DNA of 64,000 bases from Pedobacter chinensis. Its GTDB lineage: Bacteria > Bacteroidota > Bacteroidia > Sphingobacteriales > Sphingobacteriaceae. A program made the translations under genes and the position numbers. The notes under the pieces are model-generated. The model was not told where the DNA came from. It saw only the letters and a list, made by a program, of their open reading frames with translations, and did not search any database. Location: positions 434,001 through 498,000 of the forward strand of contig NZ_QPKV01000003.1 in NCBI RefSeq assembly GCF_003339865.1, in the 5' to 3' direction. Positions 54,969-63,558 of this stretch are shown here, piece by piece (position 1 is the first letter of the stretch; every line of letters begins with the position of its first letter).

Positions 54969-55625
54969 ATGCACGATTTTTGGACTAACCTGCAACATCT
55001 AATTGACCCCGAAAAATTATTGAGGGAAGGTGGTTTCTATCTGGTCGTGTTTGTTATTTATGCTGAAACTGGTCTGTTTTTTGGATTCTTTCTCCCCGGA
55101 GATTATTTGCTGTTTCTGGCTGGAATGTTTGTAGCTACCGGCAAGCTTGATGTTAACATAGCAGTTCTTTTAGCAGGCTTATGTATTGCCGCGATTTCAG
55201 GAAACTTTACCGGATATTGGTTCGGACGAAGAACAGGGCCATTATTGTACACTAGAAAAGACAGTTTTTTCTTCAAAAAAAGATATTTAAAAGCCGCGGA
55301 GGAATATTATAACAAACAAGGAGCCTTTGCTTTAATAATGGGCAGGTTTGTTCCAATTGTTAGAACTTTTGCACCGATTTTTGCTGGCGTTGTTAAATTA
55401 GATTTTAAAAAATTTGCACTGTACAATGTTGTAGGAGGCATCCTATGGATCTGTTCACTAACTTTATTGGGCTATTTTTTAGGAAAAAGATTTGAGAAAG
55501 AAATAAACGATTATTTATTATATATTATTATTGGCTTTATCGTTATCACAACTATACCTTTATTGATTACCTTTGTAAAAAGTAAAGTTAAAACTCCGGA
55601 AGAGGAAAAGACAGATTTAAATTAA
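54969..55625 (+). CDS. DedA/SNARE-associated-family membrane protein
   Basis: A 218-residue membrane protein with the family signatures [28 protein letters not shown] and [18 protein letters not shown]. DedA proteins take part in membrane homeostasis and lipid-carrier translocation. It opens a packed operon with ppa, corC-like, rsmE, DUF4159 and biotin-carrier genes (spacings of 9 bases or less). Confidence 0.9.
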   Translation: MHDFWTNLQHLIDPEKLLREGGFYLVVFVIYAETGLFFGFFLPGDYLLFLAGMFVATGKLDVNIAVLLAGLCIAAISGNFTGYWFGRRTGPLLYTRKDSFFFKKRYLKAAEEYYNKQGAFALIMGRFVPIVRTFAPIFAGVVKLDFKKFALYNVVGGILWICSLTLLGYFLGKRFEKEINDYLLYIIIGFIVITTIPLLITFVKSKVKTPEEEKTDLN

Positions 55626-55627
55626 AA

Positions 55628-56179
55628 ATGGCAAAAGACGATCATCACGCATGGCATAGCGTATCTCCAGGAAAAAACGTTCCTGAAATTGTAAACGCAA
55701 TCATTGAAATTCCAAAAGGCTCAAAAGCCAAATATGAGATAGATAAAGAATCAGGGCTAATTAAATTAGACAGGGTTCTTTTTTCATCAGTAATGTATCC
55801 TGCAAATTATGGATTTATTCCGCAAACTTATTGCGATGATAAGGACCCGTTAGATATTTTAGTTCTTTGTTCGGTGGATGTTTATCCAATGACCGTTATT
55901 GAAGCTAAGGTAGTTGGGGTAATGCATATGGTTGATAATGGTGAGCAGGATGATAAGATCATCGCGGTAGCTAAAAACGATATGTCGGTAAATTATATCA
56001 ATGATTTGGATGAATTACCTCCGCATACCATGAAAGAAATTGTTCGTTTCTTTCAAGATTATAAAGCATTAGAAGAAAAAAATGTAACTATTGAACATTT
56101 ACTCGGCGTTCGTTACGCACACAAGGTAATTAAAGAAAGTATAGAACTTTATAATACAACTTTTAGAGAATTAGCATAA
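55628..56179 (+). CDS. ppa: Inorganic pyrophosphatase (family I)
   Basis: A 183-residue cytosolic enzyme that hydrolyses pyrophosphate to phosphate (EC 3.6.1.1). The metal-binding signature DKDPLD is at 71-76. Two bases separate it from dedA; its stop overlaps the next start (TAATG). Confidence 0.96.
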   Translation: MAKDDHHAWHSVSPGKNVPEIVNAIIEIPKGSKAKYEIDKESGLIKLDRVLFSSVMYPANYGFIPQTYCDDKDPLDILVLCSVDVYPMTVIEAKVVGVMHMVDNGEQDDKIIAVAKNDMSVNYINDLDELPPHTMKEIVRFFQDYKALEEKNVTIEHLLGVRYAHKVIKESIELYNTTFRELA

Positions 56180-57603
56180 TGGATTTACCCACGGTCTGCT
56201 TATTTTTAAATTCAGAGTTAAGTGCAATATTGCCTGCTAATCTAATTTTGGTTGCGCTACAGGAACCAGATACGACATCAGTTGGTTGGCGATTGTTTCT
56301 AGCATTGTTTTTAGTGCTATTAAACGGATTCTTTGTTGCGGCAGAATTTGCCATTGTAAAGGTTCGTGCATCTCAAATTGAAATTAAAGCAAAATCTGGC
56401 AGCCGGGTTGGTAAAATGGCTAAAACCATTATCCATAATCTGGATGGTTATTTAGCCGCCACACAGCTAGGTATAACACTCGCATCACTTGGTTTAGGTT
56501 GGGTGGGTGAAGGCGTTATGCATACGATTTTCAAAAATCTTTTTGATAGCCTTGAATGGGGACTAAGCGATGCATTCATTCATTCGGCATCAACTATAGT
56601 AGCCTTCTCACTTATTACAGTTATGCATATTGTATTTGGTGAGTTGGCTCCTAAATCTTTTGCTATTCAAAGGCCAGTGGCTACAACATTATTTGTTTCT
56701 GTTCCATTACAGGTGTTTTATGTGGTTTTTAAACCATTCATCTGGACTTTGAACAGCCTCGCCGCAATAATCCTCAAACCATTTGGCATTGATACCTCTG
56801 CAGGGCATGAGTCGCTTCATAGCACAGAGGAGCTGCAATATCTACTGGATCAAGGGAAAGAAAGTGGTGCATTGGATAATAATGAGCACGAATTAATCAA
56901 AAACGTTTTCGATTTTAATGAACGTGTGGTTAAAAATATCATGGTTCCCAGAACGAAGATATCGGGCATTGAATTAACTTCTCCAAAAGAAGAAGTTGTT
57001 GATACCATTATTAAAGAAGGTTATTCCCGTTTACCTGTTTACGATGAGATTATGGATAAAATTGTTGGTATTATTCATGCCAAGGATATTTTACCGCTTG
57101 TTGCATCGGGTAATCAACACTGGACGCTAAATGACATTATCCGTAAGCCCTACTTTGTTACTGAGACAAAAAAAATAAACGATTTGATGAGCGAATTACA
57201 AAGTAACCGCATTCAGATTGCTATTGTTTTGGATGAATTTGGAGGAACCGCCGGGATGGTAACCTTAGAAGATATTGTTGAAGAATTGGTTGGGGAGATT
57301 CAGGATGAATATGATGAGGAAAAACCATTGGTTGAAAAAGTATCAGACAATGAATTTATCGTTAATGCTTTTGCAACGGTTTACGATGTTAATGAACATT
57401 TGCCTCATGATTTACCGGAAGATGAGGATTTTGACACCATTGGTGGTTTGGTTTCTCACATTTTTGAGCGGATTCCTGAAGTAGGCGAAAGCAATGAATC
57501 TTACGGTTATCTGTTTACCATTCTTAAAAAAACAGAACAAAACATTGAAACCATCAAGTTAGAATTGGTAATCAATAAAGAAGATCAGGTTGATAATCGT
57601 TAA
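56179..57603 (+). CDS. Hemolysin/CorC-family transporter-associated protein (CNNM, CBS and CorC_HlyC domains)
   Basis: A 474-residue protein: transmembrane DUF21/CNNM domain (about 30-230, with FFVAAEFAIVKVRAS and QLGITLASLGLGWVGE), a CBS pair (about 245-365, VPRTKISGIEL...GYSRLPVYDE) and a C-terminal CorC_HlyC domain (about 375-465). The family is linked to magnesium or cobalt efflux. It overlaps ppa by one base, and Mg2+ dependence of pyrophosphatase makes the pairing sensible. Confidence 0.9.
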   Translation: MDLPTVCLFLNSELSAILPANLILVALQEPDTTSVGWRLFLALFLVLLNGFFVAAEFAIVKVRASQIEIKAKSGSRVGKMAKTIIHNLDGYLAATQLGITLASLGLGWVGEGVMHTIFKNLFDSLEWGLSDAFIHSASTIVAFSLITVMHIVFGELAPKSFAIQRPVATTLFVSVPLQVFYVVFKPFIWTLNSLAAIILKPFGIDTSAGHESLHSTEELQYLLDQGKESGALDNNEHELIKNVFDFNERVVKNIMVPRTKISGIELTSPKEEVVDTIIKEGYSRLPVYDEIMDKIVGIIHAKDILPLVASGNQHWTLNDIIRKPYFVTETKKINDLMSELQSNRIQIAIVLDEFGGTAGMVTLEDIVEELVGEIQDEYDEEKPLVEKVSDNEFIVNAFATVYDVNEHLPHDLPEDEDFDTIGGLVSHIFERIPEVGESNESYGYLFTILKKTEQNIETIKLELVINKEDQVDNR

Positions 57604-57611
57604 TTTCAACT

Positions 57612-58316
57612 ATGCATATTTTTTATACGCCAGATATAACCCAAAATACTTACACACTTAACGAAGAGGAAAGCAAGCATTGTGTAAGGGTATTGAGGTT
57701 GCCAATAGGTTCCCAGGTAAATCTGGTAGATGGAAAAGGAGGTTTTTATACCGCCGAAATTATATCAGATAATCCTAAGAAAGTTAACTTATCCATTCTT
57801 CAGGTTCAAAGAGAATTTCACAAAAGAAATCATTACTTACATATTGCGGTTGCGCCAACTAAAAATATCGATCGGATAGAGTGGTTTTTAGAAAAGGCAA
57901 CAGAGTTGGGCATTGACGAGATAACTCCAATCATTACCGATCGCTCTGAACGAAGGATTGTGAAAGAAGACCGGTTAAATAAAGTCATCACATCAGCAAT
58001 AAAGCAATCCATAAAAGCCTATCATCCTAAATTAAATGAGGCAATTTCTTATGATGCATTTTTAAAACTTCCGTTTGAAGGAGATAAATTAATTGCGCAT
58101 TGCATTGATCATGAAGATAAAAAGTATATTTCTGAGCTTGTTGCTCCTCATCAAAAATATCTGATTCTTATCGGCCCCGAAGGAGATTTCACATCCAAAG
58201 AAGTTAATTTAGCTTTGAATAAAGGCTATAAACCATTAACTTTAGGAGATAACAGACTGCGCACAGAAACTGCGGCACTTTCTGTTTGTTTTGAAATCAA
58301 TTACCTTAACCGATAG
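57612..58316 (+). CDS. rsmE: 16S rRNA (uracil1498-N3)-methyltransferase
   Basis: A 234-residue SPOUT-fold enzyme. The AdoMet-binding knot is formed by IGPEGDF (187-193) and LGDNRLRTETAA (211-222); an N-terminal PUA-like domain binds RNA. It methylates U1498 of 16S rRNA. Confidence 0.94.
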   Translation: MHIFYTPDITQNTYTLNEEESKHCVRVLRLPIGSQVNLVDGKGGFYTAEIISDNPKKVNLSILQVQREFHKRNHYLHIAVAPTKNIDRIEWFLEKATELGIDEITPIITDRSERRIVKEDRLNKVITSAIKQSIKAYHPKLNEAISYDAFLKLPFEGDKLIAHCIDHEDKKYISELVAPHQKYLILIGPEGDFTSKEVNLALNKGYKPLTLGDNRLRTETAALSVCFEINYLNR

Positions 58317-58321
58317 TTAGT

Positions 58322-59023
58322 TTGAAGTTTTCAGTGATCACTTTCCTGTTTTCTAAAAGAAAGATGTTGTTATCAGGCTTTGGTCTTTTGGCTTTAGCCT
58401 TTAGTCTTTTTGCTTTCAGCGCTGTTCCAACCTATCGTATGGCAAAATTGAAATACAATGGTGGGGGCGACTGGTATGCTGACCGAACAGCCTTGCCGAA
58501 TCTTATCGCTTACTGTAATGCGAATTTGAAAACAAACTTTTATCCTGAAGAGAGTATTGTTGAAGTGGGTTCAAAAGAATTATTTAATTATCCTTTCGTT
58601 TATATGACCGGGCATGGCAATGTGGTTTTCAGTGATCAGGAGGCCAAAAACCTCAGGCAATATTTAACCGGCGGTGGTTTTTTGCATATCGATGATAATT
58701 ATGGTTTAGATAAATTCATCAGGCCTCAAATGAAAAAGGTTTTCCCCGAGCTTAGCTTTACGGAATTGCCTTCTAATCATGCTATTTATAATCAAAAGTT
58801 TAAGTTTCCAAATGGCTTGCCAAAAATTCACGAACATGATAATAAAAGACCACAGGGGTTTGCTTTAATATATAAAGGAAGAGTTGTTTGTTATTATACG
58901 TTTGAATGCGATTTAGGTAACGGCTGGGAAGACTTCGGGACTTATCCTGAAGATACTCAGGAAACCAGAACCAAGGCGCTTAAAATGGGCGCAAATTTAG
59001 TTCAATATGCTTTAACTCAATAA
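58322..59023 (+). CDS. DUF4159 protein, exported
   Basis: A 233-residue protein of the DUF4159 family (YNGGGDWYADRTALPNLIAY, FVYMTGHGNVVFSD, GFLHIDDNYGLDKFI), with a glutamine-amidotransferase-like fold and no assigned reaction. The frame opens with TTG at 58322, 5 bases after rsmE; this gives a Lys/Arg-rich region (FSKRK) before the hydrophobic core. The ATG at 58364, preceded by AAAGAAAG, is the alternative start. The signal-peptide core is encoded by a degenerate CTTTAGT-type repeat. Confidence 0.82.
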   Translation: MKFSVITFLFSKRKMLLSGFGLLALAFSLFAFSAVPTYRMAKLKYNGGGDWYADRTALPNLIAYCNANLKTNFYPEESIVEVGSKELFNYPFVYMTGHGNVVFSDQEAKNLRQYLTGGGFLHIDDNYGLDKFIRPQMKKVFPELSFTELPSNHAIYNQKFKFPNGLPKIHEHDNKRPQGFALIYKGRVVCYYTFECDLGNGWEDFGTYPEDTQETRTKALKMGANLVQYALTQ

Positions 59024-59025
59024 CG

Positions 59026-59526
59026 ATGTACAAAGTAAAAGTAAATGATCAATTTCAATTCGATGTATCCGGTAATGAACCAAAAGTAGTGGTGAATGAT
59101 GTTGAGGTTAATTTAGATTTAAGCATTTTAAATGCGACAACTTCACATGTTTTATATCAGAACAAATCTTACAATGCAGAAATTGTAGAATTCGATCGGA
59201 CTGAAAAAAACTGCAAAATAAAAATCAATGGATCTGTTTATGAAATCAGTATTGAAGATCAATACGATCAGCTTTTAAAGCAAATGGGCATGGATAATCT
59301 GGCTGCAAATAAAGTATCAGAAATTAAAGCTCCAATGCCTGGATTGGTTTTGGATGTGATGGTCGGGGAAAACGCCGAAGTTAAAAAAGGAGATAATCTT
59401 TTAGTACTGGAAGCGATGAAGATGGAGAATATCTTAAAATCATCTGCAGATGGAACAGTGAAAAAGATATTGGTTAATAAAGGCGATAAGGTTGAAAAGA
59501 ATCAAATACTAATCCAGTTTAAATAA
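59026..59526 (+). CDS. Biotin carboxyl carrier protein domain protein
   Basis: A 166-residue protein with a C-terminal biotinyl domain (about 98-166). The biotinylation Lys is K132 in EAMKMEN. The N-terminal half is not an AccB-type linker but resembles the carrier part of acyl-CoA carboxylase alpha subunits. It probably serves a propionyl- or acyl-CoA carboxylase encoded elsewhere. Two bases separate it from DUF4159. Confidence 0.88.
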   Translation: MYKVKVNDQFQFDVSGNEPKVVVNDVEVNLDLSILNATTSHVLYQNKSYNAEIVEFDRTEKNCKIKINGSVYEISIEDQYDQLLKQMGMDNLAANKVSEIKAPMPGLVLDVMVGENAEVKKGDNLLVLEAMKMENILKSSADGTVKKILVNKGDKVEKNQILIQFK

Positions 59527-59557
59527 TCTGAAAAATTATAACTGTTGGTCTGAAAAA

Positions 59558-59586
59558 AAAAGTCCCAATTTTTAGTTGGGACTTTT
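59558..59586. terminator. Bidirectional terminator
   Basis: AAAAGTCCCAA (59558-59568) and TTGGGACTTTT (59576-59586) form a perfect 11-bp stem between the biotin-carrier gene and the convergent gldJ. Confidence 0.9.
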
Positions 59587-59591
59587 CTTTT

Positions 59592-61265
59592 TTATCTGCC
59601 TCTGCTTACCCTGTAAGGTCTTGGCGGAGGGGTTTTAAAGCTTCTCTTACCTACGGTGCTGATTTCAGGGGCACCTAACATGGTCATGGCACAACGAAAA
59701 CCAATCTCTGCTGACGATTCATCTTGAGATAAGAAACGTCTCGTTGCTGGATTTAACCAATAAGCCATGTCGTTCCATGAGCCACCTTTGTAAACTCTGG
59801 ATTTATCATTGATCAGTGTAACACCTTCTTCGTTTAAAAGCAGGTTTTGTCTGTCTCTGTAACCTCTTTGATCCGCCTGATAGGTTGTTGATGTTATTAT
59901 TTCCGCTTGTGGATCTGTAGATCTTGAAATCGAATCAGAACGTTTTGCCTGTGCTTGTTTCTCTGCCCAGGTTTGTTTTCTTCCAGAATAAGCGTTCTCT
60001 TTAATCGGATTACCATATTTATCTAAAGCAATTTTTCCGGTTTGAGCATCGGCTAGTTTTTTGTTCTCGAAATAGTTACCACGATAAGGGTTAAATGCAT
60101 CAGCATCAGTAAATGTTCCTGTTCTGTAAACATCGTTAACCCATTCGTTAACATTACCCGCCATGTTGTACAAGCCAAAATCATTTGGTGCGTATTGAAT
60201 AACAGGAACAGTTAAATCTCCTTTATCATTTAATGAACCACCAACTCCCATGTAATCTCCGGGGGCTCTTTTAAAGTTGGCCTGAATCATACCTCTGGTT
60301 TTTTTGCTTGCAGAGCTAACCCCTAAACCATTCCAGGGATAAATTTTATTTTGATTAACATTTTCGTATTCTGTGTTGCCAATTAAACCTAAAGCTGCAT
60401 ATTCCCACTCTGCCTCTGTTGGTAAACGATAAGGTTGCATAATTACGCCATCCTCCAGTGTAGCAGTTCTCCTTGGCTGAGCATTTCCACTTCCTCCAGC
60501 TGTGGCGCCAGCGGTGGTGGTAGCAGCACCAGCTCTGGTATTATAGTCAATCGGTGCATTTCTGCCCTTATCATCATACTGTCCGTTTAAATAAGCGTCA
60601 GTATTAAATGGATTTGTAGGTCTAGGTGTAGCTGCAGTTGTAGCTGCATTATTGTTTCTGCCATTCCCGGCTAAAGTTCTATAGTCTGTCAGGATTCCTT
60701 TTTCACGGAGAATAAATTCATTTGCACGAGAAGTTCTCCAGGTACAATAGCGGGATGCCTGTTCCCATGAAACACCCACAACCGGATAATCGCGGTAAGC
60801 CGGATGACGTAAATAATTGTCTACGTAAGGTTCGTTATAAGATAAAGCACGGCGCCACACCAATGTGTCAGGAAGTTCGTTATAATAAAATTCCTGGTCT
60901 TCAGGAAAATTGTATCTGATCCAGTGTAAATATTCCAGCCAATCGGTATTTGATACCTCAGTTTCATCCATATAGAATGAAGGTACGGTTACCTGTCTTT
61001 TATAATTGTAAATATTAGGCTCAACACCTGGTATTTCAATAGCACTTCCACCAACAACCAGAACACCACCTTCTATTGGAATTAAACCTGGTCCGGGAGC
61101 CCTTTTATATTTGGTTGCCACTGCAAAAGCTCCCGATTGATTGTTTCTCCTGTCTGCATAAGGAATACCTGTTTTACTGGAACTGTTTCCACCCTTCGAG
61201 CTACAAGCTGAAAATAAAGCAGCCAATGATAAACAAGTGAAAGAATATAGTATAAGTTTTTTCAT
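59592..61265 (-). CDS. gldJ: GldJ-type gliding motility / type IX secretion lipoprotein
   Basis: A 557-residue lipoprotein (FSAC, Cys 21) with a formylglycine-generating-enzyme/sulfatase-modifying fold: FYMDETEVSNTDW, YPVVGVSWEQASRYCTWR, YRLPTEAEWEYAALG, NMAGNVNEWV and YKGGSWND. GldJ and GldK share this fold; size and the neighbouring porV favour GldJ. It carries a long Ala/Thr/Asn/Gly-rich insertion (about 205-270). In Flavobacterium gldJ is needed for gliding and stabilises GldK. Its usual neighbour porU is not present here. Confidence 0.8.
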   Translation of the reverse strand: MKKLILYSFTCLSLAALFSACSSKGGNSSSKTGIPYADRRNNQSGAFAVATKYKRAPGPGLIPIEGGVLVVGGSAIEIPGVEPNIYNYKRQVTVPSFYMDETEVSNTDWLEYLHWIRYNFPEDQEFYYNELPDTLVWRRALSYNEPYVDNYLRHPAYRDYPVVGVSWEQASRYCTWRTSRANEFILREKGILTDYRTLAGNGRNNNAATTAATPRPTNPFNTDAYLNGQYDDKGRNAPIDYNTRAGAATTTAGATAGGSGNAQPRRTATLEDGVIMQPYRLPTEAEWEYAALGLIGNTEYENVNQNKIYPWNGLGVSSASKKTRGMIQANFKRAPGDYMGVGGSLNDKGDLTVPVIQYAPNDFGLYNMAGNVNEWVNDVYRTGTFTDADAFNPYRGNYFENKKLADAQTGKIALDKYGNPIKENAYSGRKQTWAEKQAQAKRSDSISRSTDPQAEIITSTTYQADQRGYRDRQNLLLNEEGVTLINDKSRVYKGGSWNDMAYWLNPATRRFLSQDESSAEIGFRCAMTMLGAPEISTVGKRSFKTPPPRPYRVSRGR

Positions 61266-61314
61266 ATAGTACTAAGGAATATCGCCCAATGGCGATTCAA
61301 CTGCTAAAATTAAG

Positions 61315-61322
61315 CAAATTTA
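61315..61322 (-). promoter_or_regulatory. -7 box of gldJ
   Basis: Minus strand TAAATTTG, 49 bases upstream of the ATG; a TTG lies 21 bases further upstream (61346-61344). Confidence 0.55.
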
Positions 61323-61647
61323 AGTGAATATATAATATTGTGACAATAAATATTGATTATATTTTTATCCCTTAACGTATTATTTTATGACGTATTGTGT
61401 CTGTTAAGTTTTTCATTGCTTTTTTTGTTAAATAATTATGAATAAGCGTGATAGATCAGATTCATTTATTGTTAAGTTACAAATCCAAAGTCATTAAATT
61501 AAAGATCTGTTGCTATAACCATTCCGGTTCTTTTAAAAAGGAATTGACGAAAATTAAATTTACCATCAGCCAAAAAGTTTTTCAGAAAGAAAATTTAATA
61601 TTAATAAAAAATGTTTTGGCAGGTAACAGTCTATTTTATTAACAGTT

Positions 61648-61683
61648 ACGATTTTTATGGTTTCATCAAACTGTAAAAATCGT
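61648..61683. repeat. Perfect inverted repeat upstream of porV
   Basis: ACGATTTTTA (61648-61657) and TAAAAATCGT (61674-61683) pair perfectly; inside, GTTT and AAAC extend the stem around CATC. There is no T tail, so it is more likely an operator or RNA structure than a terminator. Confidence 0.6.
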
Positions 61684-61808
61684 AGGTTTAGTTAGTAAAT
61701 AACCACATTATTCGTAATTTGGTAAAATATAATTTTGAGTTTTGCGTTAACAACATAATCTCCAGAAATAACTATTCCCGAAGATCTAAAATTACGTACC
61801 TTTAAAGG

Positions 61809-62996
61809 ATGAATTTCAAGTACATCAGTAAACTTGCTTTTTCTGCATTCTCTTTGGCCTTGGTATTTGGTAAAACAAATGCCCAGGTAACCATAGGTAA
61901 TACCCAGTTTAACGGGAGCGAGTCTAATAATATTGTGACTGCAGTGCCATTTTTATTGATCACTCCTGATGCCCGCGCCGGTGCAATGGGTGATGCTGGC
62001 GTTGCCGTTGCTGGCGATGTAAATGCTGCGAGCATAAATCCATCAAAACTTGCTTTTCTTGATAAACCTTACGGATTTTCCATATCCTATAGCCCCTGGC
62101 TAAAAAGTTTAGTGCCGGATATCAACCTTGCTTATCTGAGCGGATTTTATAAGCTTGATGATCACAATACAATTGGCGCATCATTACGGTATTTTTCTTT
62201 GGGTTCAATTCAATTGACTGATATTAATCAGCAAGATTTAGGCATTGCAAACCCCAATGAACTGGCCTTCGATGTTTCTTTTGCCAAAAGTTTTGGCGAA
62301 GAGTTTTCTTTAGGATCCTCATTGAGGTATATTTATTCGAACCTGGCATCTGGCCAGCTATCTTCATCAGGACAGGTACATGGAGGTAATGCAGTGGCGG
62401 TTGATGTTTCCGGATTGTATAAAACTTCCACAACTATGTTTGGTAAGCAGGCAATCCTTTCTGCCGGGGCAAATATCTCTAATATTGGCACAAAAATGAG
62501 TTATTCTGATGGTGGAGAGAATTTTTTCCTGCCAACAAACTTTAAACTCGGTGGTGCTTCAACCATTACGGTTGACGATTATAGTACATTTACATTGGCC
62601 CTGGATTTTAATAAATTACTTGTGCCTACGCAACCCATTTATGATTCAAATAATAATATTGTGAGTGGCAAAGACCCTAACAGGTCTGTTCCTGCCGGTA
62701 TTTTTGGCTCCTTTAGTGATGCTCCGGGTGGATTTAGCGAAGAACTTAAAGAAGTGGGGATATCCACCGGTATAGAATATTGGTACAATCAACAATTTGC
62801 TTTAAGAGCAGGTTATAATTACCAAAGTCCAATGAAAGGTGATAGCCGTTATTTTACTTTAGGTTTAGGCTTGAAATACAACGTCTTTAACATAGATTTC
62901 TCTTATTTATTGGCAAATGCCCAAACAAGTCCCCTTGCCAATACCTTACGTTTTGGTCTTTTGTTTAACTTTGGTGATAAGAAAATTGTTAAGTAA
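61809..62996 (+). CDS. porV: Type IX secretion outer-membrane protein PorV
   Basis: A 395-residue beta-barrel: signal peptide ending TNAQ, then the family motif PFLLITPDARAGAMGDAGVA with AASINPSKLAFL, and barrel strands ending in LRFGLLFNF. PorV (LptO) shuttles T9SS cargo from the translocon to PorU. It is divergent from gldJ and upstream of ispF. Confidence 0.93.
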   Translation: MNFKYISKLAFSAFSLALVFGKTNAQVTIGNTQFNGSESNNIVTAVPFLLITPDARAGAMGDAGVAVAGDVNAASINPSKLAFLDKPYGFSISYSPWLKSLVPDINLAYLSGFYKLDDHNTIGASLRYFSLGSIQLTDINQQDLGIANPNELAFDVSFAKSFGEEFSLGSSLRYIYSNLASGQLSSSGQVHGGNAVAVDVSGLYKTSTTMFGKQAILSAGANISNIGTKMSYSDGGENFFLPTNFKLGGASTITVDDYSTFTLALDFNKLLVPTQPIYDSNNNIVSGKDPNRSVPAGIFGSFSDAPGGFSEELKEVGISTGIEYWYNQQFALRAGYNYQSPMKGDSRYFTLGLGLKYNVFNIDFSYLLANAQTSPLANTLRFGLLFNFGDKKIVK

Positions 62997-63078
62997 TAGC
63001 ATTACCGCTTGCATTGGTCGTTTGTAATTTCCAGTTTCCCATTAATCAGTTAGCAATTAAAACTTCATAAAATTTACT

Positions 63079-63558
63079 ATGAAAATTAGAGTAGGCTTTG
63101 GCTTTGATGTACACCAATTAAAAGATCAACATCCATTTGTTATAGGTGGAGTAACTTTAGCACATCATAAAGGTGCTTTTGGTCATTCAGATGCTGATGT
63201 TTTACTTCATGCCATTTGCGATGCGCTTTTAGGTGCCGCAAATCTGCGCGATATCGGTTTCCATTTTAAAAATACTGATGATAAATGGAAAGGAATAAGC
63301 AGTTTAATTCTATTAAAAGAAACGGTCAAATTACTGGCAGATAAGGGTTGGCAAGTAGGAAACATCGATGCCATGCTCTGCCTGGAGGCACCAAAAATTA
63401 ATCCTCATATTCCAGCCATGCAGGAAAATATTGCAAAGGCCATCGGAATATCAATTGAAGATATTTCTATTAAAGCCACTACTAACGAAACCATGGGCTT
63501 TATAGGAAGAGAAGAGGGAGTAACCGCCTACGCCGTTTGTTTAATTGAAAAAAATTAG
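63079..63558 (+). CDS. ispF: 2-C-methyl-D-erythritol 2,4-cyclodiphosphate synthase
   Basis: A 159-residue enzyme of the MEP isoprenoid pathway (EC 4.6.1.12). Zinc ligands are D10, H12 (GFDVH) and H44 (GHSDADVLLHAICDA). Its last 4 bases overlap the convergent membrane-protein gene. Confidence 0.96.
   Translation: MKIRVGFGFDVHQLKDQHPFVIGGVTLAHHKGAFGHSDADVLLHAICDALLGAANLRDIGFHFKNTDDKWKGISSLILLKETVKLLADKGWQVGNIDAMLCLEAPKINPHIPAMQENIAKAIGISIEDISIKATTNETMGFIGREEGVTAYAVCLIEKN

Larger units (their letters stand above)
61266..61808. other. Divergent intergenic region between gldJ and porV
   Basis: About 540 AT-rich bases. Besides the gldJ promoter it holds the inverted repeat at 61648-61683 and a porV -7-like TACCTTTA (61797-61804), 4 bases before the ATG. 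The 64-codon frame at 61448-61642 has no support. Confidence 0.5.

Noticed and set aside
61448..61642. 64-codon frame between gldJ and porV
   Set aside because: Composition is that of AT-rich intergenic DNA (many Ile, Lys and Leu), with no promoter or recognisable motif.
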